Assembly (NCBI RefSeq): GCF_900108345.1
Contig: NZ_FNVV01000014.1
Location: forward strand, 1,178,001 to 1,242,000
DNA length: 64,000 nt
Reading direction: 5' to 3'
DNA from: Bacteroides ndongoniae
GTDB lineage: Bacteria; Bacteroidota; Bacteroidia; Bacteroidales; Bacteroidaceae
The position numbers and the translations under genes were made by a program. The notes beneath the pieces are model-generated. The model saw nothing but the letters and a program-made list of their open reading frames with translations. It was not told the DNA's origin and did not search any database. The first letter of the stretch is position 1. Each line of letters starts with the position of its first letter. Positions 36,200 to 45,224 of the stretch are shown here, one piece after another.

Positions 36200-36508
36200 T
36201 TACTTGCGTCCGCCTGTTTTCTTCCCTGCCAGTTCAAGGGCAAGTTCCGCATCCACGATAATCTTGCGCCCTATCTGGGTGATAGCCTTGTCTATTTTTC
36301 CGCTTTTCTTTATGCGGTTGGCGGTGGGCAGGCTGCATCCGAACAGTCTGGCTATGCCGGGTATTCCGTACACATACTTTCTGTTTGTGTCCGTTACGGG
36401 CTGTGGCTGCGCTTCCGTCTGAACGGAAGCGTGTCTGCTTAACATTATGAACTCTTCACCCGTCATCTGCCAGACGGGTTTGGATAATAATTCTTGTAGA
36501 TTTTGCAT
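36200..36508 (-). CDS. DUF3853 helix-turn-helix protein of element 1
   Basis: 102 residues from ATG 36508 (MQNLQELLSKPVWQMTGEEF); an ATG eight codons upstream is less like the sister. The C-terminal half is a MerR/excisionase-type DNA-binding domain (GIPGIARLFGCSLPTANRIKKSGKI, ITQIGRKIIVDAELALELAG). It is likely the recombination directionality or copy-control protein of the element. It sits at the head of the repA-primase-mob transcript. Confidence 0.85.
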   Translation of the reverse strand: MQNLQELLSKPVWQMTGEEFIMLSRHASVQTEAQPQPVTDTNRKYVYGIPGIARLFGCSLPTANRIKKSGKIDKAITQIGRKIIVDAELALELAGKKTGGRK

Positions 36509-36574
36509 AGTTCTACTTTTTTGATTCAACAATCAGCCCTGCGCACTGGCTGTTATTTCTGTTCTCGAACGGTG

Positions 36575-36582
36575 CAAAATTA
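36575..36582 (-). promoter_or_regulatory. -7 box of the element 1 backbone operon
   Basis: On the minus strand TAATTTTG matches TAnnTTTG, 67 bases before the DUF3853 start. The same box stands at 56,253-56,260 in element 2, within a block that is nearly identical in both. Confidence 0.6.
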
Positions 36583-36661
36583 GGTAGGGTTATGGGTGGT
36601 AAGGATGGGGACGGTATAATCCGAGCATCGCTGTATCTTATTGAATATCAGAAAATAAAAA

Positions 36662-36689
36662 TACCACTCAAAAATTAATTTGAGTGGTA
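36662..36689 (-). terminator. Terminator between unknown gene and backbone operon, element 1
   Basis: TACCACTCAAA pairs with TTTGAGTGGTA over a 6-base loop with a T-rich flank. It follows the unknown gene at 36,729-37,748. Confidence 0.75.
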
Positions 36690-36728
36690 AAAGTGGAACT
36701 TTCGTAAAATATCAGGATATGTCACCGA

Positions 36729-37748
36729 TTATCTGAATATATGCTCCATTTCTTTGGCGAATTTCTGGTTGCTGTCACTGGGGAAATCAGAAACTGGCTC
36801 CTTGTACTTGGACTTGTAGTAGCTGTCATCAATATCCAGCAGTTTCAGTATCCCGGCTTTCCATTTGTCCTTGTCCTGTTTGGAGAGTTTTTCGCTCATG
36901 AGGAATATCAGATAACATACACGTATCTTCTCTCTCGGTTTAATTCTCAACTTGCAGTTGCAGGGGTGCAAGTTCATATTGGCATAAAAATCCGGTGCGG
37001 AAATTTCATCGAACTGTTCTCCAACACATACCTCATGAATGAGCGAAAGCAATTTCATGCTGAAATACTCTTGTTGTTCATCCGCCGTTTCCTGCTGACT
37101 GATTGGCTTGCTCGGCTCGTCCTGTCGTTTCCCGTCAGGAATGTATTTCTTCAATATATCCAGAAAAAGGCAACTTTGACGGTACATGTCCTCACAACGG
37201 TTCTTCATATATTGGAATGCCTCTTTCCTTGCTGCCTTTTGCTGGTCATAGAGTTCATTCAGTTTGGCTCTTTCCTTGTCATATTCAGCCTTGCAGCGTT
37301 CATATTCTTTTTCAGCCTGTTTTTCCTCTTCGGCAGTATGTTCCCTGTAGCCAATGGAATCATACCTGTTGTTGGCTTCATTCAGCGGCTTGCTTAGGCT
37401 CCTTGTTACATCCTGTTGGGCTTCAATTTCAAGGGAATACCTTTCCATGTGTTGATAGCAAGCACGCTCTACGGCACTATCACTTATGGGGTGTGTTTCA
37501 TAAGCCTGTATGCTCTTTTCTATTTCGGTTTTCAGGCTGTTGAGTATCAAGGTGTATTGTTCTTTTTGCCTGTCAAGCACCAGTTCAAGGATGGCGGCTT
37601 CAAAAGACTTCATGTCATTGTATTCCTGACAGAAATCGGAAATGAATTTTTGCCTGTCAAAAGAGAAAACTCTATTGTCTATATAGTCCCTATATATTCT
37701 GTTGAGTTCCCCGTATCGGGGAATCATCGTCTGTATATTGTCTGCCAT
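36729..37748 (-). CDS. Unknown coiled-coil protein of element 1
   Basis: 339 residues from ATG 37748 (MADNIQTMIPRYGELNR), the start shared with the sister gene; the frame also permits ATG 37784. I do not recognise the family. It is charged, soluble and rich in heptad-like helices around residues 120-200 (EEEKQAEKEYERCKAEYDKE), and ends with a conserved block containing NLHPCNCKLRIKPREKIRVC. It is a fixed partner of the DUF1016 gene in both elements, starting just after its end. Confidence 0.7.
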   Translation of the reverse strand: MADNIQTMIPRYGELNRIYRDYIDNRVFSFDRQKFISDFCQEYNDMKSFEAAILELVLDRQKEQYTLILNSLKTEIEKSIQAYETHPISDSAVERACYQHMERYSLEIEAQQDVTRSLSKPLNEANNRYDSIGYREHTAEEEKQAEKEYERCKAEYDKERAKLNELYDQQKAARKEAFQYMKNRCEDMYRQSCLFLDILKKYIPDGKRQDEPSKPISQQETADEQQEYFSMKLLSLIHEVCVGEQFDEISAPDFYANMNLHPCNCKLRIKPREKIRVCYLIFLMSEKLSKQDKDKWKAGILKLLDIDDSYYKSKYKEPVSDFPSDSNQKFAKEMEHIFR

Positions 37749-37755
37749 AGGTGTC

Positions 37756-39051
37756 CTACTTTTGTCTGTTCCTTTCATTGTCAAGAAGCATCGTCAGTTC
37801 TTCTTCCACCTGTTCTATACTCGGCAGTGCCGATTTCAGGTTTTCCGGCACAGCCTTGCTAAGCTGATAATCGCTGATGCCGATAGGTTGGTCATAGCCG
37901 GTCAGCGCATATTGTGCGACAATCTCATCCTTACCCTTGCACAACAGCAGCCCGATGGTCTTGTTGTCGTTCTCTCCCCTCAGCTTGTCATCCACTACAT
38001 TGATGTAGAAGTTCAACTGTCCTGCATATTCCGGCTTGAACGGGGTCGCTTTCAGTTCCACGACCACATAGGCATGGAGTTTTATGTTATACAGGATTAG
38101 GTCGGCATAGAAATCGCTGTCGCCAATCTGGAAATGTTTCTGCCTTGCGACAAAGGCGAATCCGTTGCCCATTTCCAAAAGATAACGGGTGACATGCTTC
38201 ACCAACTGTTCTTCTATGTCCCTTTCGTCCGCACGTTCTTTGGCTCCCGCCAAGTCAAAGATATACGGGTCTTTCAACAGGTAATTGGCAAGGTCGCTTT
38301 GCGGTGCGGGAAGCGTGGCGGTAAAATTATTGATTTTGCGGCTGTTGATTTGCCGTTCAAACAATTTGCTTTCAATCTGCATTTTAAGAACATTGCTGCT
38401 CCAGCCCATTTCCACGGATTGCTTCATATACCAGTAATCGACACCTAACGGAAGGGAACTGTTCAGCAGAATCACATGGCTTGCCCAATTGATTCTTGCA
38501 ACAGGTGATGCTAGGAACAGTTTTTCCATGTCCTCAATCGGCATCCGGTAAACGACGGCTACTGTCTGGGTTACATCCTGAATTTGCGCAAGAGGTTCTT
38601 GCACAATTGCAACTTCCTTGTTGTCTGAGGATTGTATTTGCGCAAGAGGTTCTTGCGTAAATGGCACATTGTTCAGGCTTTGGATTTCATCCGTGATTTT
38701 CCGCACACTTGGAGTAATCAATTTCGCATCGGTTTCGATGAAACTCCGTAATACGGTCAATGGATATGAACGTGCGAACTGGCACATATAAGCCAAGTTC
38801 CTGACCGAATATCCTTTCTTTTCGGGATAATTGAACCGTATCGCCTGCGCCAGTTTCTTGATGACCTTGCCGCCCCAGCCTTGTCGGTTCTGGTGGTACA
38901 ATATGTAGTTGCCCATCTTCCAGTAATGGAACAGCATCTGCGCATTGGCGGCACTAATGAGCCGGACTTGCGCCTGCTCTATTTCTGACCCAATGGCATT
39001 GACAAAAGCCTCGAAACTCCTTTTCTCTATATTGTTATCGTTGTTGCTCAT
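37756..39051 (-). CDS. DUF1016 (YhcG-type) PDDEXK nuclease of element 1, intact
   Basis: 431 residues. The N-terminal DUF1016 domain (AIGSEIEQAQVRLISAANAQ, MGNYILYHQNRQGWGGKVI) precedes a C-terminal PDDEXK-type nuclease half with GDSDFYADLILYN and AYVVVELKATPFKPEYAGQL, where D and ExK are the catalytic residues. The linker contains two copies of QEPLAQIQ. The family is linked to nuclease or RNA-related roles, not settled. This is the undamaged version of the gene that is broken in element 2. Confidence 0.85.
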   Translation of the reverse strand: MSNNDNNIEKRSFEAFVNAIGSEIEQAQVRLISAANAQMLFHYWKMGNYILYHQNRQGWGGKVIKKLAQAIRFNYPEKKGYSVRNLAYMCQFARSYPLTVLRSFIETDAKLITPSVRKITDEIQSLNNVPFTQEPLAQIQSSDNKEVAIVQEPLAQIQDVTQTVAVVYRMPIEDMEKLFLASPVARINWASHVILLNSSLPLGVDYWYMKQSVEMGWSSNVLKMQIESKLFERQINSRKINNFTATLPAPQSDLANYLLKDPYIFDLAGAKERADERDIEEQLVKHVTRYLLEMGNGFAFVARQKHFQIGDSDFYADLILYNIKLHAYVVVELKATPFKPEYAGQLNFYINVVDDKLRGENDNKTIGLLLCKGKDEIVAQYALTGYDQPIGISDYQLSKAVPENLKSALPSIEQVEEELTMLLDNERNRQK

Positions 39052-39120
39052 TGTTATATGTATTGAAAGTTACAAAGATAAGCCCAATAACAGGCATCCC
39101 GTGAAACTTGCTGATTGTTT

Positions 39121-40404
39121 TTATAGTTGGTTGAATTTGTTCATCGCACTGGCTTTCACATCATCGGCAATGTCGATGTAGGGTTTCATAGCCTTGTAGT
39201 CGCTATGTCCCGTCCATTTCATCACTACCTGTGCCGGAATACCGAGAGCCAGAGCGTTACAGATGAAAGTCCTTCTCCCGGCATGGGTACCCAGCAATGC
39301 GTATTTGGGTGTAATGGTGTCTATACGGCTGCTTCCTTTGTAGTAGGTTTCACTTACAGGTTCGTTGATTTCGGCAAGTTCGCCCAGTTCCTTCAAATAG
39401 TCATTCATCTTTTGGTTGCTTATGACAGGGAGAGCCTTGTGCCCCTCAAATTCCACACCCTTGTATTTGTCGAGTATTGCCTTGCTGTGGTTGTTAAGTT
39501 CGATGATGAGCCTTTCGGCGGTCTTTACGGTAGTAATTTCTATATATCCGTCCCTGATGTCGCTTTTCTTCAGATTATGCACATCCGAATACCGGAGTCC
39601 GGTAAAGCAACAGAACAGAAAGACATCCCTCACCCGTTCAAGGTATTGCTTTGTGTCGGGTATCTGATAATTTTTGAGTTTGTTCAGTTCTTCCCAAGTG
39701 AGGAATATCACCTTTTTCGGTGTGCTTCGTAATTTGGGGTTGAAATCTTCATAGGCATTGTTCATGCAATACCCTTTCTTGGTACACCAGCGCAGGAACC
39801 ATTTCAGATAAGCAACCTGTTTCATGATGGACGTGTTCCGCATATCTTCGGTGTCTTTCAGGAAATTCACATACTTTGTTAGCTTGGGTTCGTCCAACGA
39901 TTCAAAAGTCAGTCCCTTGTCAAACTTTTCAAGATGTTTCCTTACTGCGGCAAATTTCTCATAGGTGGCATCAGACCAACCGTTTTGCGTGCCGCACTCC
40001 TTAATGAACTCATCAAATACCTCCAACGGAAGAAACACCACCGGGGCTTCCTCCTCTTCCTTTTTCCCATCGTGCAATCTGTTGAACGCATCCTTTACCT
40101 GTTCGGTAGTGGGCATGAATCCCTGCACCTCGAACTCCTTGAAGATATTCTGTATTTCGGTGTAGTATTTCAGCAAGTCCGCATTGATTTCCGATGCGCT
40201 TTGCTTCAGCTTGTTGGTGCATCCGTTCTTTACCCGCTGCTTGTCGGCATCCCATTTGGCGACATCAATGCGGTAGCCCGTTGTGAACTCAATGCGGTGG
40301 CTGGCGAAAACCACACGCATACGGATAGGGACATTCTCCACGATTGGCACTCCGTTCTTCTTCCGGCTTTCCAATGAAAAGATGATGTTTCGTTTGATAT
40401 TCAT
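39121..40404 (-). CDS. Tyrosine integrase of element 1
   Basis: 427 residues from ATG 40404 (MNIKRNIIFSLESRKKNG). An N-terminal arm-binding domain and SAM-like core-binding domain precede the catalytic domain: arginine in FTGLRYSDVHNL, HAGRRTFICNAL and GHSDYKAMKPYIDI (R..HxxR..H..Y). It would recombine the 19-bp site in tRNA-Asp with the element. It is near the right att site, 157 bases from the start codon. Confidence 0.94.
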   Translation of the reverse strand: MNIKRNIIFSLESRKKNGVPIVENVPIRMRVVFASHRIEFTTGYRIDVAKWDADKQRVKNGCTNKLKQSASEINADLLKYYTEIQNIFKEFEVQGFMPTTEQVKDAFNRLHDGKKEEEEAPVVFLPLEVFDEFIKECGTQNGWSDATYEKFAAVRKHLEKFDKGLTFESLDEPKLTKYVNFLKDTEDMRNTSIMKQVAYLKWFLRWCTKKGYCMNNAYEDFNPKLRSTPKKVIFLTWEELNKLKNYQIPDTKQYLERVRDVFLFCCFTGLRYSDVHNLKKSDIRDGYIEITTVKTAERLIIELNNHSKAILDKYKGVEFEGHKALPVISNQKMNDYLKELGELAEINEPVSETYYKGSSRIDTITPKYALLGTHAGRRTFICNALALGIPAQVVMKWTGHSDYKAMKPYIDIADDVKASAMNKFNQL

Positions 40405-40560
40405 AATTGGGTGCGTTTGAAATTCAACACCCAAATATACACCCAATAATTGAAATAGCAAAAGGTATTTAATGATATTTAGTAATATAGCCGATTTATA
40501 ATAACTTGATTATTATCAGTATATTGCAGTTTTATGAGATTTCTTGATTGTGTAAGTTAA

Positions 40561-40579
40561 AGTCCCGTACGCACCGCAA
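40561..40579 (+). repeat. Right att site of element 1
   Basis: Exact copy of the 19-bp repeat at 30,137-30,155. It is only a tRNA fragment, not a second tRNA. Confidence 0.92.
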
Positions 40580-40614
40580 AAAGCTCTGATTCGAAATGAA
40601 TCAGAGCTTTTTTG
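40580..40614 (+). terminator. Native terminator of tRNA-Asp, displaced
   Basis: AAAGCTCTGATTC pairs perfectly with GAATCAGAGCTTT over a 5-base loop, followed by T. It starts at the first base after the right att site. Without the element it would follow tRNA-Asp directly. Confidence 0.88.
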
Positions 40615-40680
40615 TTACCCACCTTTCATAAACCTATTCTTCCCTTCCACTAAAAAAACATCTTGGACTATTAAGCCGTT

Positions 40681-40745
40681 TTTCCCGCCCAGTTAGAGAA
40701 AAAAATTTCCCAAACTGGGAAAATATTTTTTCCTAGTTAGGGAAA
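40681..40745. repeat. Three TTTCCC...GGGAAA hairpins
   Basis: Units at 40681, 40706 and 40729, for example TTTCCTAGTTAGGGAAA. They share the core of the dnaN-upstream array at 14,357-14,444. The spacer 40,615-40,792 holds nothing else. Confidence 0.65.
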
Positions 40746-40792
40746 TATCTGCATGAGATTCTTCTAATTACTAGAAGACCTCCAAGAATCCA

Positions 40793-41614
40793 TCACTTCA
40801 TCTTGCCATACTCCTCATCCGACACCGGCTCCAACCATTCGTTCGAAGTATTTTCTCCAGCCACCTCAAAAGCCAGATGAGCAAACCAACTGTCAGCAGC
40901 CGCTCCATGCCAGTGCTTGACATTCGCCGGTATATGGATTACGGTACCGGGCAAGATTTCAACTGCAGGTTTTCTTTCTTCCTGATACCAGCCACGGCCT
41001 GCCACTCCAATCAGCATCTGTCCACCTCCCTTTGTTGCGCGATGAACATGCCAGTTATTCCGGCATCCAGGCTCAAAGGTTACATTAGAAACCGGAACCT
41101 GCTCTTTCGAAACAGGAGCCAAATAACTATTTCCTATAAAATACTGAGCATACGCCGTATTAGGTTCGCCTATCGGAAAAATCATTTCACGCTGGAAAGC
41201 AGACTTCGCATCTGTTCCGGCAACATCCTCCGTCCAAACATCCTTGGCCAGTCTAAAAGCCGCCCATACCTTTGGCCAACCCGCATAGAACCCCATATGC
41301 GTAAGAATCTCAGCAATCTCAGTACGGGTAATTCCATTCTGTTTGGCCGACTGAAGATGATAAATCAATGAACTGTCAGTAATTCCCTGACTGATCAAGG
41401 CAGTGATAGTCACCAGACTGCGGTCGCGCAGTCCCAACTTGTCCGTACGGCTCCACACCTCACCAAAAAGAACATCATCATTCAATTCCGCAAATTTAGG
41501 AGCAAACTCTCCCAGCTGATCTCTTCCAGCAGTCTGTTTAATTGTTTTCTGTGCCATAATAATTGTACTGTTTATTACCAATGCGCTAAATACTAAAATC
41601 AGTTTAAATCTCAT
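40793..41614 (-). CDS. Secreted carboxymuconolactone-decarboxylase/cupin fusion protein
   Basis: 273 residues. Signal peptide (MRFKLILVFSALVINSTIIMAQ), then an AhpD/CMD-like domain (LRDRSLVTITALISQGITD, ITRTEIAEILTHMGFYAGWP) and a C-terminal cupin (NNWHVHRATKGGGQMLIGVAGRG, IPANVKHWHGAAADSW) with histidines for a metal. Such pairs are annotated as carboxymuconolactone decarboxylase with cupin, function unknown. TACTTTTG at 41655-41662 (minus strand) is a -7 box. Confidence 0.82.
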   Translation of the reverse strand: MRFKLILVFSALVINSTIIMAQKTIKQTAGRDQLGEFAPKFAELNDDVLFGEVWSRTDKLGLRDRSLVTITALISQGITDSSLIYHLQSAKQNGITRTEIAEILTHMGFYAGWPKVWAAFRLAKDVWTEDVAGTDAKSAFQREMIFPIGEPNTAYAQYFIGNSYLAPVSKEQVPVSNVTFEPGCRNNWHVHRATKGGGQMLIGVAGRGWYQEERKPAVEILPGTVIHIPANVKHWHGAAADSWFAHLAFEVAGENTSNEWLEPVSDEEYGKMK

Positions 41615-41800
41615 AACTCCACCATTTTAATCAGTTAGCAATTTGTTTTCACTACAAAAGTAGATCTTATTCCGCTCCCATGCTGTATACCTTTTACTGA
41701 GATTTATACCCAAATCATTGATATCCGTTAAATTGCTCAAATTTTGCAGAAAGAAGCAGCCAAATGCATTTTATTTGCTCCTCCATCATGTTTTATATGC

Positions 41801-41808
41801 TATATTTG
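41801..41808 (+). promoter_or_regulatory. -7 box of aspartyl protease-like gene
   Basis: TATATTTG matches TAnnTTTG, 31 bases before ATG 41840. Confidence 0.5.
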
Positions 41809-41839
41809 TTCACTGTTTAATACATAAATCAAAATCAAT

Positions 41840-43132
41840 ATGAGAATTATAAATAGACTTTCGTTTCTCCTTATCGCCTTTTTATTGGCATACAATTCTG
41901 CTTATTCTCAAACACAGGCAGATGTGAGAATGGGCGAAATTCTGAATAACGGCGATTTGTTTCAATTAAGAAAAGAATATCCGAATCTAAGAGACTCTGT
42001 GAGTATCAAAATGCTTAATCTGATAGCTGATGCACAATTAGGCATTGGATTTAATAAGCCGGAAAGTGCCGCCGTTGCCCTTGACAGCCTGTTGCTCCAT
42101 CACCAAAATGAAATGGGGGCAGAAACCTCAATAGGCATGGCTGCTTTGCAAGGCATGAACTTTTTAAATCTGGACATGTACGAGCAAGCAGGAGAAGTTG
42201 GAGCAAATTTGGTGAATGCACTCAAAAACTCCGTCCCGTTTGAAGCCCTTTACAGTTTTGTGTTTATAGAGAAAATAGGCAAAGCACTTGCCAATATGCC
42301 CAAACCATATCTTGAACGCCCCAACCAAGATGTTACAGTACCGTTAAGCGTGGAAACAGTAGGAAGAGGCAAACATATTTATATACCTGTAGAAGTAAAC
42401 GGCGTAACGAAAAACTATATTTTCGACACAGGTTGTTCTTTTGGCAATTTCGTTTCAGAAAAATATGCAGAAGAAGCCGGTCTAAAAATTGTAGCAGATT
42501 CGATTCCGGTATCAGGCATGGAGATAGGGTTTGTAAAACTTGCTACGGCAGATTCTATGAAAATTGGAGAGATGATATATCACAACCCCATTTTTATGGT
42601 TGCACCTCTTGACAATGAACTCGATTCGATATTTGCATTTGACGGAGTGCTTGGCTACCACTTTATCAGGGATGCAAAGGAAATCATCATAGACAATGAA
42701 GCCGGAAGATTTGTTTTCCCGCAAAAAGCATCTGCAGGAGAACCCAATATGTATCTGTCATCAAACACACCCCAAGTGAGAATCAACTATAATGGGCAAC
42801 CGTTTGATTTGATATTTGATACCGGAAATGTAAAGTCCGATTTAGGGAACAAGTTTGCGAAAACATTCCCCGATGCCATTGACGGACTCACAGAACAGCC
42901 CACTTCCCGTGGAGGTTTTGGCGGAATATCGCAGATAAAAGCAGTAACATTGCCAGAATTCTGTTTCGAGGCGGCAGGTTCTACTGTAACACTACATAAT
43001 ACAGAAGTCATTAAGAATACAGAAAACGACAGCCAGTTGTTTTCTGGTTCATTGGGAGTAGATTTCGTATTATCATTCAAACGGCTGGTGATTAACTATC
43101 AGAATATGTTTATACGAGGAGAATCATATTGA
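41840..43132 (+). CDS. Secreted retropepsin-like aspartyl protease
   Basis: 430 residues. Signal peptide (FLLIAFLLAYNSAYSQ), an N-terminal helical region (~20-140), then two halves of a pepsin-like fold, each with an aspartate in a D-T-G motif: YIFDTGCSFGNFVS and LIFDTGNVKSDLGN. The single-chain, two-lobed design fits retropepsin-like secreted proteases of Bacteroidetes. Substrate unknown. It is transcribed towards repeat A. Confidence 0.8.
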   Translation: MRIINRLSFLLIAFLLAYNSAYSQTQADVRMGEILNNGDLFQLRKEYPNLRDSVSIKMLNLIADAQLGIGFNKPESAAVALDSLLLHHQNEMGAETSIGMAALQGMNFLNLDMYEQAGEVGANLVNALKNSVPFEALYSFVFIEKIGKALANMPKPYLERPNQDVTVPLSVETVGRGKHIYIPVEVNGVTKNYIFDTGCSFGNFVSEKYAEEAGLKIVADSIPVSGMEIGFVKLATADSMKIGEMIYHNPIFMVAPLDNELDSIFAFDGVLGYHFIRDAKEIIIDNEAGRFVFPQKASAGEPNMYLSSNTPQVRINYNGQPFDLIFDTGNVKSDLGNKFAKTFPDAIDGLTEQPTSRGGFGGISQIKAVTLPEFCFEAAGSTVTLHNTEVIKNTENDSQLFSGSLGVDFVLSFKRLVINYQNMFIRGESY

Positions 43133-43220
43133 AGTCGCAACAAGAGATAGTGAATAAAATAGGATATTATAATTAATATAGTATCCTATTTTATTTTTGC
43201 TTCTTAACGCTACAAAAGAG

Positions 43221-43346
43221 ATTTAAATATCAACAAACAACAAATCAACGACTTACATCGGAAACCGTTACAGAAGATTTTCCCGATTTTCCTGTAACGA
43301 TTTTGTAACGGAACCTTGTCAGAAGTAGGCATTTTAATACCTTTAG
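43221..43346 (+). repeat. Repeat A: ~126-bp direct repeat, left copy
   Basis: Begins ATTTAAATATCAACAAACAA and continues with a CGTTACAG...CTGTAACG inverted repeat to ATTTTAATACCTTTAGGT. It matches 47,217-47,342 over the whole length with ~20 scattered differences and one 1-base gap. The copies flank the AraC-CAT-MATE-Vat block. Together with flanking AT-rich sequence it fills the 333-base gap at 43,133-43,465. Confidence 0.85.
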
Positions 43347-43453
43347 GTCTCAACGAAAAAACTAACACGTGTTAATAGATTAAAAATGTCTGCAAGTTAT
43401 TTTATTTGCAGCTATATTTTTGTTCATAGCCAATAAGAAACAACAAAAAGCCT

Positions 43454-43461
43454 TACCTTTG
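43454..43461 (+). promoter_or_regulatory. -7 box immediately upstream of the AraC gene
   Basis: TACCTTTG is a perfect -7 box, only 4 bases before ATG 43466. If used, the mRNA would be leaderless or the true start would be downstream. Confidence 0.45.
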
Positions 43462-43465
43462 TAAA

Positions 43466-44287
43466 ATGATTCAAGATAAATTCCAATTTTATAAGCCATG
43501 TAAGTTATTACAACCTTACGTTCGATATTATTGGGTATTCAAAAGCAATCAACCGCTGAATACTCTTACTTTTCCTATTGGTTGTCCTCAAATCATTTTC
43601 CACAAACAAACACCACTCTATATCCCGGAGTTGCAAACCGCCCAATCGGAATTTTGCATCAGCGGTCAGGTAAATTATCCTTCCCATTTATATGCGGATG
43701 GAAATGTGGAAATGATAGTGGTTGTGTTTCAGCCATACGTTCTAAAAGCCTTCTTGAATATGCCCATATCTTTATTACATAATCAAGAGATTTCCGGTTA
43801 TGACATTGAAAACGCAAAATTAAAACAACTGGCTGCGCAAATCTTTAATTATGAAGATACCAACTCATGTATTACAATAATAGAGCAATGGCTGTTATCT
43901 CGAATAATAGACGCATTGACTTCAAAAACTACATGCAATCTCAAAAGAATAGCTTCCGCAATCCAACAACTATTCACCATGCCTGCCATTTCCGTCACAG
44001 AACTGGCTTCTACTGTCTGTTTGAGCAAAAAACAATTTGAGCGTCTGTTCAATGAGCTGGTAGGTGCGAATCCGAAGGAATATGCAAGAATTGTTCGTTT
44101 CCAGAAATCATTGAAACTGCTACAGCATTACACAGAAGATACAAATCTGGCTCAAATTGCATATCAATGTGGCTACGCAGACCAATCGCATTTTATCCGG
44201 GAGTTTAAACAATTTAGCGGTTATACGCCATTGTCTTTGTTAAACGTATGCAAGCCTTATTCCGATTTGTTTAACAACCCTATATAA
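43466..44287 (+). CDS. AraC-family transcription regulator
   Basis: 273 residues. N-terminal sensor-like domain (VRYYWVFKSNQPLNTLTFPIGCPQIIF) of the DUF6597 type and C-terminal double helix-turn-helix with ELASTVCLSKKQFERLFNELVG and LAQIAYQCGYADQSHFIREF. Such regulators control uptake or detoxification genes. It precedes CAT-like, MATE and Vat-like genes on the same strand, likely targets by position. Confidence 0.88.
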   Translation: MIQDKFQFYKPCKLLQPYVRYYWVFKSNQPLNTLTFPIGCPQIIFHKQTPLYIPELQTAQSEFCISGQVNYPSHLYADGNVEMIVVVFQPYVLKAFLNMPISLLHNQEISGYDIENAKLKQLAAQIFNYEDTNSCITIIEQWLLSRIIDALTSKTTCNLKRIASAIQQLFTMPAISVTELASTVCLSKKQFERLFNELVGANPKEYARIVRFQKSLKLLQHYTEDTNLAQIAYQCGYADQSHFIREFKQFSGYTPLSLLNVCKPYSDLFNNPI

Positions 44288-44324
44288 TGTCCCTTTTATT
44301 CTATCCATAGTTTGATAGCCGACT

Positions 44325-44332
44325 TACCTTTG
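44325..44332 (+). promoter_or_regulatory. -7 box of CAT-like gene
   Basis: TACCTTTG, perfect -7 box, 18 bases before ATG 44350. Confidence 0.5.
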
Positions 44333-44349
44333 CTCTGATTAAACTTAAA

Positions 44350-44982
44350 ATGAATGATAGAATGAAAGAAGTAAATCCAAAAGAAACAACCCGTGCCTAT
44401 GCATTTGAATTGTGGATGAATGCCCCCATGCCCATGCTCACCTTTTTCAAGACCATAGATGTTACTCGCCTAACCCAAATCAGCAAACGGACAAGGCTAA
44501 AGTTCAATATGTTGATGTGCTGGTGTATCGGAAAAGCAGCAAGCGACATAAAAGAGTTCTATATGCTTCCTGTTGACAAGAAGTTAATGCAATACGACAA
44601 TCTTGCTGTCTGTTCTATTGTAGCCAATCGAGAGGGCGAAGTTAGTTCCTGCGATATTCCTTTTTCCAATAATTTGCAGCAGTTCAATACTGATTATCTG
44701 AGACTTACGAAGCAAGTTTCTGAAAGTTGCCAAAATCATGACCTGACGGACAGCATGGTCATTGGTACATCTGCTCTTGCACAATATGAGATAGATGGGG
44801 CAGTAGGTATGTACAGCGGTGTGTTCAATAATCCGTTTTTAATCTGGGGTAAATATAAACGAAGGTTGTGGAAGCGTACATTGACGGTCTCTTTTCAGTT
44901 TCACCATACACAAATGGATGGCGCACATGCTTCCCGTTTTTTGGAAAATCTACAAAAAGAAATCAAGAACTTGGAGGTATAA
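44350..44982 (+). CDS. Chloramphenicol acetyltransferase-like protein (CatA type)
   Basis: 210 residues, CatA-type trimeric fold. The catalytic histidine and conserved aspartate are in FQFHHTQMDGAHASRFLENL, and the N-terminal FELWMNAPMPMLTFFKTIDV fits the family. Acetylation of chloramphenicol is possible, but many genomic CatA-like proteins act on other hydroxyls, so resistance is not proven. A hairpin with T run follows (45,103-45,143). Confidence 0.85.
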   Translation: MNDRMKEVNPKETTRAYAFELWMNAPMPMLTFFKTIDVTRLTQISKRTRLKFNMLMCWCIGKAASDIKEFYMLPVDKKLMQYDNLAVCSIVANREGEVSSCDIPFSNNLQQFNTDYLRLTKQVSESCQNHDLTDSMVIGTSALAQYEIDGAVGMYSGVFNNPFLIWGKYKRRLWKRTLTVSFQFHHTQMDGAHASRFLENLQKEIKNLEV

Positions 44983-44996
44983 TCAAGAACAAATGC

Positions 44997-45004
44997 TATA
45001 TTTG
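44997..45004 (+). promoter_or_regulatory. Possible -7 box before MATE gene
   Basis: TATATTTG at 44,997-45,004 matches TAnnTTTG. The 220-base leader to the MATE start contains a hairpin (GGACAGGC to GGTTTGTCC, ~45,103-45,130) with a T run, which may end the CAT transcript or act as an attenuator. Confidence 0.4.
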
Positions 45005-45224
45005 CAATACTAACAAAAAATAGAGTTGTTCAACCCATATGAAATGGCAAGTGTGCATATAGCTACGCTTAACGGATAGCATTTTAATCATAGCTATTCA
45101 GCAACGGACAGGCTTATAACAGGTTTGTCCTTTCTTGTTTTGCCATTATTCCAAATTCACAATTATGCGATGTGTCATGCCGCCCTTGTGCAGCAGGACT
45201 TGTCGTATCATATCAAGTTGAACA

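Larger units (their letters stand above)
30137..40579 (-). mobile_element. Element 1: integrative mobilizable element in tRNA-Asp
   Basis: A 10.4-kb block between two 19-bp att repeats. From the tRNA end it holds cargo lipoproteins, MobV relaxase, putative oriT, toprim primase, iteron region, RepA-like ATPase, DUF3853 protein, unknown protein, DUF1016 nuclease and tyrosine integrase, all on the minus strand. It has mobilization and replication genes but no conjugation apparatus, so transfer would need a helper. The sister copy at 47,431-62,699 confirms the borders. Confidence 0.92.

Noticed and set aside
40555..40579. Second tRNA-Asp
   Set aside because: Only the last 17 bases of the tRNA are present; it is the right att repeat of element 1.
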